From the NCBI GenBank assembly GCA_050742255.1, contig JBOGHU010000068.1:1-12124 (forward strand): a DNA stretch of 12,124 bases, in the 5' to 3' direction. This stretch comes from JBOGHU01 sp050742255 (GTDB taxonomy: Bacteria; Actinomycetota; Acidimicrobiia; Acidimicrobiales; CADCSY01). Of this stretch, positions 5,642 through 12,076 are shown one piece after another. Each line of letters starts with the position of its first letter. Within the stretch, counting starts at the first letter, position 1. The translations under genes and the position numbers were made by a program. The notes beneath the pieces are model-generated. The model was not told where the DNA came from, made no database searches, and saw only the letters and a list, made by a program, of their open reading frames with translations.

Positions 5642-8124
5642 AGGCCGTGATCATGGCGGGGGGGGAGGGGACCCGTCTGCGGCCCCTCACCTCCAACCAG
5701 CCCAAGCCCATGATCCCCCTGGTCAACCGGCCGATGATGGAGCACATCGTGGGGCTGCTCCACCGCCACGGCTTCGACGACATCGTGGTCACGGTGGCCT
5801 TCCTGGCCAACACCATCCGGACCTACTTCGGCGACGGGTCCGAGCTGGGGGTGCGGATGGCCTACGCCACCGAGGCCACGCCGCTCGGCACCGCCGGCTC
5901 GGTGCGCAACGCCAGCGACGGGCTCGACAGCCGCTTCCTCGTCATCTCCGGCGACGTCCTCACCGACATCGACCTCTCGGAGGTCGTCGCCCTCCACGAG
6001 GAGCGTGGGGCGCTGGCCACCATCGGGCTCACGGCGGTGGAGAACCCCCTGGAGTTCGGCGTCGTCATCACCAACGAGGACGGCTCGGTCGAGCGGTTCC
6101 TCGAGAAGCCCACCTGGGGCCAGGTCTTCAGCGACACCGTCAACAACGGCATCTTCGTGCTGGAGCCGGAGATCTTCGACTACATCCCCGAGGGCCGGCC
6201 CTCGGACTTCTCCGAGGAGGTCTTCCCCGCCCTGCTGGAGCAGGGCCAGCCCATCTTCGGCCACGTGTGCGACGGCTACTGGGAGGACGTGGGGACCCTC
6301 GACGCCTACGTGCGGGCCCACCACGACGTCCTCGAGGGCAAGGTCGATGTCGACGTCCCCGGCTTCCGCCTCGACAGCGGGATCTGGCTGGGCGAGGGGG
6401 CCGAGGTCGACCCCGAGGCCACGGTCGAGGGCCCGGCGGTGGTCGGCGACTACACGCGGGTGGAGGCCGGTGCCCGCCTGGGGGAGCACACCGTCCTCGG
6501 CTCCAACGTGATGGTGAGCGCCGATGCCGACCTCGAGCACGTGGTGGTCCACGACAACACCTACCTGGGCACGGGCGTGCGGCTGCGGGGCACGGTGGTG
6601 GGTCGCTCCTCGGCGCTGCTGGACGGCGTGCGCTGCGAGGAGGGGGTGGTGCTGGGCGACCAGTGCATCGTGGGGGAGCAGGCCATGGTCTCCTCGGCGG
6701 TGAAGGTCTACCCGTTCAAGACCGTCGAGGCCGGGGCCATCGTCAACTCCTCCCTGGTGTGGGAGAGCCGGGGGGCCCGCACCCTGTTCGGGCGGAGCGG
6801 GGTCGAGGGCCTGGCCAACGTCGACATCACGCCCGAGCTGGCCACCCGGGTGGCGATGGCCTACGCCACCACCCTCAAGAAGGGGGACACCGTCACCACC
6901 TCCCGGGACTCCAGCCGGTCGGCCCGCATGCTGAAGCGGGCGGTCATGGCCGGTCTCAACGCCTCGGGGATCAACGTCGAGGACCTGGAGGTGGCGCCGG
7001 TACCCGCCACCCGCTTCCAGGTCCGCTCGCAGCGGTCCAAGGGGGGTATCACGGTGCGGCTGGCCGCGGGCGACCCCAAGTCGGTGGTGCTGCGCTTCTT
7101 CGACGACCAGGGGATCGACATCTCCGAGTCCGCCTCCCGCAAGATCGAGCGGCTCTACTACCGGGAGGACTTCCGCCGGGTCTTCTCGGGCGACATCGGC
7201 GACATCGGCTTCCCCCCCCGGGCCATCGAGCTGTACACCGCCGCCCTGACCGGCGCCGTCGACGTCCGGCGGGTGCGCGAGCGCCGGTACCAGGTGGTGG
7301 TCGACTACGGCTACGGCACCACCGCGTTCGTGATGCCCAACGTGCTGGCCAAGCTGGGCGTCGAGGTGCTGGGGGTCAACCCCTACGCGTCCACGGCGCG
7401 GGCCATCACGTTCGATCCCGACGCCCACGCCCGCGGTGTCGGCGCCCTGGTCCGCTCCTCGGGCGCTCAGCTGGGCGCCCTCATCGATCCCGACGGTGAG
7501 CACATCACCTTCGTCGACGACGGGGGCCACGTGCTGTCCCACCCCGAGGCGGTCCTGGCCCTGGTGAACCTGGTGGCGCTGACCACCGACGGGCCGTGCC
7601 GCATCGCCCTCCCGGTGCTGGCCAGCTCCGAGGCCGACCGCGTCGCCGCCGGCCTCGGGGCCGAGGTGGTCCGGACCAAGGTGGCCACCTCGGCCCTGAT
7701 GGACGCCGCCGCCGCCGGCGACGTGACCCTGGCCGCCAGCCTCGACGGCGGCTACATCTTCCCGTCCTTCCTGCCGGCCTTCGACGCCATCGCCGCCTTC
7801 GCCCAGGTGCTGGAGCTGCTGGCGCGGACCGACAAGCGGCTGTCGGAGCTGGTCGCCGCCCTTCCCCGTCCCCACATGGCCCACCAGACGGTGAAGACGC
7901 CCTGGGAGCAGAAGGGGATGGTGATGCGGACCCTCGTCGAGCAGGCCGAGGGGGAGCTGGTGCTGATCGACGGGGTCAAGGCCCTCCACGACGAGGGCTG
8001 GGTCCTGGCCCTGCCCGATCCCGAGGAGCCGGTTACCCACGTATGGGCCGAGGCCTCGACCGGCGAGGGGGCCAGCAGCCTGGCGCAGGAGTACGCCGAG
8101 CGCATAGGCGCCATGCTGGGGTGA
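5638..8124 (+). CDS. Sugar-1-phosphate nucleotidyltransferase fused to a degenerate phosphomannomutase-like half
   Basis: This 828-residue protein probably makes GDP-mannose or another NDP-sugar for glycan or glycolipid synthesis. Residues 1-235 form the nucleotidyltransferase: VKAVIMAGGEGTRLRPLT with the PKPM lysine (K23), SGDVLTDID with D106 for metal, and GYWEDVGT. Residues about 250-370 have hexapeptide-like repeats of a left-handed beta-helix. From FGRSGVEG (384-391) the chain follows the four-domain phosphohexomutase layout, but the signature loops are altered: the serine loop reads VRLAAGDP, the metal loop DPDGEH, the sugar loop AASLDGGYIF and the phosphate loop LPDPEEP. Mutase activity is therefore doubtful. 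The start is GTG at 5638, overlapping the upstream TGA, with GAGGTGG nearby. Streptomyces has similar proteins of about 830 residues annotated as mannose-1-phosphate guanylyltransferase; the substrate here is inferred. Confidence 0.88.
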   Translation: MKAVIMAGGEGTRLRPLTSNQPKPMIPLVNRPMMEHIVGLLHRHGFDDIVVTVAFLANTIRTYFGDGSELGVRMAYATEATPLGTAGSVRNASDGLDSRFLVISGDVLTDIDLSEVVALHEERGALATIGLTAVENPLEFGVVITNEDGSVERFLEKPTWGQVFSDTVNNGIFVLEPEIFDYIPEGRPSDFSEEVFPALLEQGQPIFGHVCDGYWEDVGTLDAYVRAHHDVLEGKVDVDVPGFRLDSGIWLGEGAEVDPEATVEGPAVVGDYTRVEAGARLGEHTVLGSNVMVSADADLEHVVVHDNTYLGTGVRLRGTVVGRSSALLDGVRCEEGVVLGDQCIVGEQAMVSSAVKVYPFKTVEAGAIVNSSLVWESRGARTLFGRSGVEGLANVDITPELATRVAMAYATTLKKGDTVTTSRDSSRSARMLKRAVMAGLNASGINVEDLEVAPVPATRFQVRSQRSKGGITVRLAAGDPKSVVLRFFDDQGIDISESASRKIERLYYREDFRRVFSGDIGDIGFPPRAIELYTAALTGAVDVRRVRERRYQVVVDYGYGTTAFVMPNVLAKLGVEVLGVNPYASTARAITFDPDAHARGVGALVRSSGAQLGALIDPDGEHITFVDDGGHVLSHPEAVLALVNLVALTTDGPCRIALPVLASSEADRVAAGLGAEVVRTKVATSALMDAAAAGDVTLAASLDGGYIFPSFLPAFDAIAAFAQVLELLARTDKRLSELVAALPRPHMAHQTVKTPWEQKGMVMRTLVEQAEGELVLIDGVKALHDEGWVLALPDPEEPVTHVWAEASTGEGASSLAQEYAERIGAMLG

Positions 8125-8129
8125 CCGGG

Positions 8130-8142
8130 CCGACCGGGTCGG
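8130..8142 (+). terminator. Short GC hairpin after the nucleotidyltransferase gene
   Basis: CCGAC-CGG-GTCGG gives a five-base-pair stem with a three-base loop, six bases after the stop codon. There is no T-run after it, so it is at best a weak or non-canonical terminator. Confidence 0.25.
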
Positions 8143-8167
8143 GAACCCTCGATCGGTGGTAGAGGTG

Positions 8168-8173
8168 TAGCGT
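8168..8173 (+). promoter_or_regulatory. Predicted -10 box of the gcvH operon (leaderless)
   Basis: TAGCGT is followed by seven bases and then GTG at 8181. There is no ribosome site in between. No TTGACA-like -35 is visible at the expected distance. Confidence 0.55.
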
Positions 8174-8180
8174 TGTCCCG

Positions 8181-8561
8181 GTGGATGTCCCCCAGGACCT
8201 GAGGTACTCGTCCGACCACGAGTGGGTCCGCCGGGAGGACGGGCGGGTGCGCGTCGGGATCACCGACTACGCCCAGGACGCCCTGGGCGACGTGGTCTTC
8301 GTCGAGGTCCCCGCCGTGGGCTCCACGGTCACCAGGGGCTCGGCGCTGGGAGAGGTCGAGTCGACCAAGTCGGTATCGGAGGTGTACGCGCCGATGTCGG
8401 GAAGGATCGTCGAGGCCAACGGGGAGCTGGCCGAAGCGCCCCAGCTCCTGAACGAGGACCCCTACGGCGAGGGTTGGATCTGCCTGATCGATCCCACCGA
8501 CCTCGCCGAGCTGGACGACCTGCTCGACGCCGAGGCCTACCACGCCCTCATCGAGGGCTAG
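8181..8561 (+). CDS. gcvH: Glycine cleavage system H protein
   Basis: This 126-residue protein is the lipoyl carrier that shuttles the aminomethyl group between the P, T and L proteins of glycine cleavage. The lipoyl-lysine site is GEVESTKSVSEVYAP with K63. The surrounding fold is typical: LRYSSDHEWV near the start, VGITDYAQDALGDVVFVEVP, and the closing EDPYGEGWICLI. Length is normal. The start is GTG at 8181 behind a -10 box, with no Shine-Dalgarno sequence, so leaderless initiation is likely. The other glycine-cleavage genes are not in the window. Instead gcvH heads the conserved actinobacterial gcvH-garA-MerR cluster, as at Rv1826-Rv1828. That arrangement ties it to control of carbon and nitrogen metabolism more than to an operon of its own pathway. 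Confidence 0.96.
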   Translation: MDVPQDLRYSSDHEWVRREDGRVRVGITDYAQDALGDVVFVEVPAVGSTVTRGSALGEVESTKSVSEVYAPMSGRIVEANGELAEAPQLLNEDPYGEGWICLIDPTDLAELDDLLDAEAYHALIEG

Positions 8562-8591
8562 GGAGTGGCGGGCGAGGAAGAGGAGGAGCGG

Positions 8592-9086
8592 ATGGGCGCG
8601 ATCTTCTGCAACCAGTGCGGTCACCAGAACCCCGACAACGCCAACTTCTGCTCGTCGTGTGGTGCCGCCCTCGACGTCGGCGGCGGGGAGCACACCATCA
8701 ACCTGGCGCCCATCGAGCCGGAGACCGGGCCGCCGTCGGGTGAGGTCTCGATCGGTGTCGACGACCTCCCCGAGGGGACGGCGACCCTGCTGGTCAAGCG
8801 GGGGCCCGGTGCCGGCTCCCGGTTCCTCCTCGACAGCGACGTGACCTCGGCCGGGCGCCACCCCGACAGCGACATCTTCCTCGACGACGTCACCGTGTCC
8901 CGCCGCCACGCCGAGATCCGCCGCCACGCCGAGGGGTACACGCTGCGGGACGCGGGATCCCTCAACGGGACCTACCTCAACCGGGAGCGCATCGAGGAGG
9001 CCGACATGCGCAACGGCGACGAGGTGCAGATCGGCCGGTTCAAGCTGGTGTTCCTGGCCCGGTCAGGCCCGGGCGCGAGAGGCTGA
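8592..9086 (+). CDS. garA: Zinc-ribbon and FHA domain protein, GarA/OdhI-like
   Basis: This 164-residue protein begins with a zinc ribbon, C6-x2-C9 and C20-x2-C23, followed by a linker and an FHA domain from about residue 65. The FHA part is very close to mycobacterial GarA: LLVKRGPGAGSRFLLD, SAGRHPDSDIFLDD, VSRRHAEI and GSLNGTYLN. The phosphothreonine-binding residues R89, S103 and N125 are present. GarA and OdhI bind and inhibit 2-oxoglutarate dehydrogenase until phosphorylated on an N-terminal ETT motif. Here the linker has GGGEHTINLAP, where T35 could be the phospho-acceptor, though the motif differs. I chose ATG at 8592 behind AGGAGG; an in-frame GTG at 8565 would add a short acidic stretch encoded by the ribosome-site region. 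It is 30 bases after gcvH and six before the MerR gene, so these are one operon. Confidence 0.9.
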   Translation: MGAIFCNQCGHQNPDNANFCSSCGAALDVGGGEHTINLAPIEPETGPPSGEVSIGVDDLPEGTATLLVKRGPGAGSRFLLDSDVTSAGRHPDSDIFLDDVTVSRRHAEIRRHAEGYTLRDAGSLNGTYLNRERIEEADMRNGDEVQIGRFKLVFLARSGPGARG

Positions 9087-9092
9087 GCAGGG

Positions 9093-9893
9093 ATGCAGGA
9101 CGACCTGTCGGAGGAGGCCTTCCTCTCGATCGGCGAGGTCCTCGACCTGCTCAAGGCCCAGTTCCCCGACGTCACCATCTCCAAGATCCGCTTCCTCGAG
9201 AGCCAGGGCCTGCTCGACCCCGACCGCACCCCATCGGGCTACCGGAAGTTCTACGAGGAGGACGTGGAGCGGCTGCGGTGGATCCTGCGCGAGCAGCGGG
9301 AGAACTTCCTGCCCCTCAAGGTCATCAAGGGCAAGCTGGAGTCCCAGGGGCAGGACTCCTTCCGCCGGGCCCCCGCCCCGGACCCCCCGCCGCCACCGCC
9401 CGAGGTCGAGCCGCCCCCACCCGGGGGGCAGGAGTGGCCCGACCCCCCGGTCGAGCAGAGCGGCGAGCCCGGCGAGCCCATGGGGCCGTTGGCGCCCGAT
9501 CCCGACGAGGCCAGCTTCACCTTCGAGGAGCTGGCCAGGGCCAGCAGGCTGAGCCCCACCGAGCTGGCCGAGCTCGAGCGCTTCGGCCTGCTGTCGGCAG
9601 ACATCGTCGGCGGCCAGCGCTACTACGACGCCGACGGGCTGACGATCGCCCGGGCCGCCGCCGCCTTCGCCATCCACGGCGTCCAGGCACGCCACCTGCG
9701 GATGTACAAGACCGCCGCCGAACGGGAGGCCACCTTCTACGAGCAGGTGGTCATCCCTCTCCTGAAGCAGCGCAAGCCCGCAGCCCGCCGGCAGGCCATC
9801 GAGACCCTCACCGACCTGGCCCACCTGGGGGCGGAGCTACGGGGGGCGATACTGCGCCACAGCCTCCGCCCCCACCTGGAGGACGGCGGCTAG
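9093..9893 (+). CDS. ftsR: MerR-family regulator, FtsR / Rv1828-like
   Basis: This is a 266-residue DNA-binding regulator. Residues 9-85 are a MerR winged helix (FLSIGEVLDLLKAQF, ISKIRFLESQGLLDPDRTPS, GYRKFYEEDVERLRWIL). Residues about 92-138 are a proline-rich linker (PDPPPPPPEVEPPPP). From residue 141 a second winged-helix-like unit appears: FTFEELARASRLSPTELAEL, FGLLSAD, GGQRYYDADGLTIAR, HGVQARHLRMY. The position after gcvH and garA equals Rv1828. The Corynebacterium homologue FtsR is reported to activate ftsZ, so a link to cell division is known for the family and inferred here. The protein lacks cysteine or other metal-sensing motifs of classical MerR proteins. It starts six bases after garA with a weak ribosome site (AGCAGGG), which suggests translation coupled to the upstream gene. 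Confidence 0.88.
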   Translation: MQDDLSEEAFLSIGEVLDLLKAQFPDVTISKIRFLESQGLLDPDRTPSGYRKFYEEDVERLRWILREQRENFLPLKVIKGKLESQGQDSFRRAPAPDPPPPPPEVEPPPPGGQEWPDPPVEQSGEPGEPMGPLAPDPDEASFTFEELARASRLSPTELAELERFGLLSADIVGGQRYYDADGLTIARAAAAFAIHGVQARHLRMYKTAAEREATFYEQVVIPLLKQRKPAARRQAIETLTDLAHLGAELRGAILRHSLRPHLEDGG

Positions 9894-9922
9894 TGCCGCC
9901 GGGTCCAGGGGAGGGGCCCGGA

Positions 9923-10474
9923 GTGCGGACGCTGATCTCCCCACCCGAGCTGCGGGCGAGGGTGGGGCGCCTGGCAGGTGAGCTCTCGGGCGCCTACGCC
10001 GACGGGGTGGTCCTGGTGGCGGTGCTCAAGGGGACCACGCTGTTCCTCGCCGACCTCATCCGGGCCATGAGCATCCAGCCCGTCGTCGACTTCCTGGCTG
10101 TGTCCAGCTACGCCGAGGGAACCGGGCGGGTCCGGATCGTGAAGGACCTGGACCTCGACGTGACCGACACCGACGTGGTGCTGGTGGAGGACATCATCGA
10201 CACCGGGCTGAGCGTGAGCTACCTCCTGGGCGAGCTGGGCCGCCGGGGCCCCCGGACCCTCGAGGTCTGCGCCCTGTTGGACCGGCCGGCCCGTCGGGTC
10301 GTCCCGGTGCCCCTTCGCTTCGTGGGCTTCGAGATCCCCGACGAGTTCGTGATCGGGTACGGGCTCGACCACGCCGAGCGTTACCGGAACCTGGACCTGG
10401 TCGCCACTGCCGACATCGGTGTCCTGCGCCGGGACCCCGACGCCCTCGTGCGGGGGCTGTACGGGGAGGGGTAG
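9923..10474 (+). CDS. hpt: Hypoxanthine phosphoribosyltransferase
   Basis: This 183-residue purine-salvage enzyme joins hypoxanthine (or guanine) to PRPP to give IMP or GMP. The PRPP-binding loop VVLVEDIIDTGLS (E89, D90, D93) is intact, as are VAVLKGTTLFLADLIRAM, DFLAVSSY, KDLDLD and the purine-pocket region FVGFEIPDEFVIGYGLDHAERYRNL. The mobile active-site loop after SSY is about three residues shorter than in E. coli Hpt. The GTG at 9923 follows GGGGAGGGG and gives the usual short N-terminus (VRTLISPPEL). An in-frame GTG at 9893 overlaps the upstream stop, has GGAGGA at good spacing and would add ten residues, so the start is not certain. The gene is inserted between the Rv1828 and Rv1829 equivalents and is probably co-transcribed with the MerR gene. 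Confidence 0.93.
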   Translation: MRTLISPPELRARVGRLAGELSGAYADGVVLVAVLKGTTLFLADLIRAMSIQPVVDFLAVSSYAEGTGRVRIVKDLDLDVTDTDVVLVEDIIDTGLSVSYLLGELGRRGPRTLEVCALLDRPARRVVPVPLRFVGFEIPDEFVIGYGLDHAERYRNLDLVATADIGVLRRDPDALVRGLYGEG

Positions 10475-10503
10475 GGGTCGTGTCAAGGATCATGCCGAGG
10501 CGG

Positions 10504-10509
10504 TAGGGT
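10504..10509 (+). promoter_or_regulatory. Predicted -10 box of the bifunctional nuclease gene (leaderless)
   Basis: TAGGGT is followed by six bases and then GTG at 10516. There is no ribosome site in between. TGTCAA at 10481-10486 is 17 bases upstream but is a poor -35 match. Confidence 0.55.
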
Positions 10510-10515
10510 TCGGTC

Positions 10516-11001
10516 GTGGTGGAGATGGAGCTCTTCGGCGTCCGGTTGGAGCTGCCGGCCAACGCCCCCGTGGTGCTCCTCCAGGAGCAGCAGGGCCAGC
10601 GCCGCATCCTGCCCATCTACATCGCGCCCGAGGAGGCCACCGCCATCGCCCGGGCCGTGGAGGGGCACGTTACCCCCCGTCCCATGACCCACGACCTCCT
10701 GCGGGACCTGCTGACCGCCCTGGGCGTGTCGGTGCCCCGCATCGTGGTGACCGAGCTGCGGGAGAACACCTTCTACGCCGAGATCGAGCTGCACCAGGCC
10801 GGCCACGTCCAGCGGGTGTCGAGCCGCCCCTCCGACGCCATCGCCCTGGCCGTCCGGGTGAACGCCACCATCTTCGCCGCCGAGGACGTCCTCGACGACG
10901 CCGCCAGCCCCCCCACCGCCGGAGGCGGCCAGGCCCAGGAGATCGTCGACGAGTTCCGGGACTTCATCGAGCACGTCAACCCGGAGGACTTCGGCACCTG
11001 A
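10516..11001 (+). CDS. Bifunctional nuclease family protein (BFN, DUF151)
   Basis: This 161-residue protein belongs to the DUF151 / bifunctional nuclease domain family, named after plant enzymes with DNase and RNase activity. The family pattern is clear: LPIYIAPEEATAIARAVEG, then RPMTHDLLRDLLTALG, a beta-strand pair TFYAEIELHQAG and VSSRPSDAIALAVRVNATIF. The short acidic tail (EIVDEFRDFIEHVNPEDF) is also usual. It matches Rv1829 in position, between the two MerR regulators. Bacterial members are mostly untested, and the nuclease activity is inferred. The start is the first GTG after the -10 box; GTG at 10519 and ATG at 10525 are in-frame alternatives and would change only three residues. Its own promoter separates it from hpt although the gap is only 41 bases. 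Confidence 0.92.
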   Translation: MVEMELFGVRLELPANAPVVLLQEQQGQRRILPIYIAPEEATAIARAVEGHVTPRPMTHDLLRDLLTALGVSVPRIVVTELRENTFYAEIELHQAGHVQRVSSRPSDAIALAVRVNATIFAAEDVLDDAASPPTAGGGQAQEIVDEFRDFIEHVNPEDFGT

Positions 11002-11007
11002 GCTCCA

Positions 11008-11043
11008 GGCGCTCAGGCCCCTGGCGCCGGGCCCCCTGGGGCC
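11008..11043 (+). terminator. Two adjacent GC-rich hairpins after the bifunctional nuclease gene
   Basis: First hairpin: GGCGC-T-CAG, loop GCCC, CTG-GCGCC (11008-11028), a stem of eight pairs with one bulged T. Second: GGCCCC-CT-GGGGCC (11030-11043). They sit just after the stop at 11001 and just before the next -35 box. No T-run follows, so they fit a U-less actinobacterial terminator or an insulator before the next promoter. Confidence 0.5.
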
Positions 11044-11048
11044 AAGGG

Positions 11049-11077
11049 TTGACCGCCACCGCGGGGACCTCTATCAT
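11049..11077 (+). promoter_or_regulatory. Near-consensus promoter of the second MerR gene
   Basis: TTGACC (11049-11054), a spacer of exactly 17 bases and TATCAT (11072-11077) each match the housekeeping sigma consensus at five of six positions. This is by far the best promoter in the window. Start of transcription is expected near 11084, giving a leader of about 46 bases. Confidence 0.8.
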
Positions 11078-11091
11078 TACAGCGACGTAAT
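11076..11091. promoter_or_regulatory. Candidate operator: ATTAC-N6-GTAAT inverted repeat
   Basis: A perfect five-base inverted repeat with a six-base spacer overlaps the end of the -10 box and the expected start site. Its AT content stands out in a GC-rich window. Bound protein would block polymerase, so repression is expected. The two MerR proteins of the locus, FtsR-like and the gene downstream itself, are the obvious candidates; which one binds is inference. Confidence 0.6.
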
Positions 11092-11130
11092 TCCCGTGCT
11101 GTCAGGCGGGATGCCACGGCGAGGGTCGGT

Positions 11131-11697
<567 letters not shown>

Positions 11698-11704
11698 GTC
11701 GTCG

Positions 11705-12076
11705 GTGGCCCGGCCGGGGGCCGACCGGCTGTCCGTCGCCACCCTGGCCCACGGCCCCACCCGCTTCGCCCACAGCTCCGAGCGCCAGTTCGCCAAGCTG
11801 CTGGACTTCTACGGCGTGGCCTGGGAGTACGAGCCCGAGACGTTCCCCCTGGACTGGGACGAGGACGGCCGTCCCACCCGGGCCTTCACGCCCGACTTCT
11901 ACCTCCCCGACCACGGCGTGTTCATCGAGGTCACCACGTTGAACCAGAAGCTGGTGACTAAGAAGAACGCCAAGGTGCGCCGCCTGCGGGAGCTGTACCC
12001 GAGGCTGCGGATAACCGTCCTCTACCAGCGCGACTACCTGGAGCTGCTGGCCAAGTACGGCCTGGAGGACCCGTAG
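11705..12076 (+). CDS. Small PD-(D/E)XK-like nuclease-fold protein, 123 residues
   Basis: The protein has the pattern of a Vsr/DUF559-like restriction-endonuclease fold: an N-terminal helix with a conserved acid (HSSERQFAKLLDFYGV, E26), a strand WEYEPETFPLDW, then FTPDFYLPDHGVFIEVTTLN with D64 and E75, and a closing strand-helix RITVLYQRDYLELLAKYGL. The usual E-x-K lysine is threonine (E75-V-T77); lysines K82, K86, K87 and K90 follow in QKLVTKKNAK. Activity is therefore uncertain. I recall close relatives of this domain at the N-terminus of some actinobacterial hypoxanthine phosphoribosyltransferases; here it is a separate gene 1.2 kb from hpt. The GTG at 11705 lies seven bases after the MerR stop with AGGT upstream, so it is probably the last gene of that operon. 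A start further upstream, overlapping the MerR gene, is possible. Confidence 0.72.
   Translation: MARPGADRLSVATLAHGPTRFAHSSERQFAKLLDFYGVAWEYEPETFPLDWDEDGRPTRAFTPDFYLPDHGVFIEVTTLNQKLVTKKNAKVRRLRELYPRLRITVLYQRDYLELLAKYGLEDP

Noticed and set aside
5560..8040. Open frame of about 826 codons on the minus strand across the nucleotidyltransferase gene
   Set aside because: It mirrors the codon structure of the plus-strand gene and gives a His/Gly/Val-rich protein with no family motif. The plus strand has clear enzyme motifs throughout, so this is a GC-rich shadow frame.
8142..8174. ECF-sigma promoter (GGAACC with CGTT) before gcvH
   Set aside because: The two elements are about 23 bases apart instead of about 16-17, so they do not form a usable pair. 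The TAGCGT box fits better.
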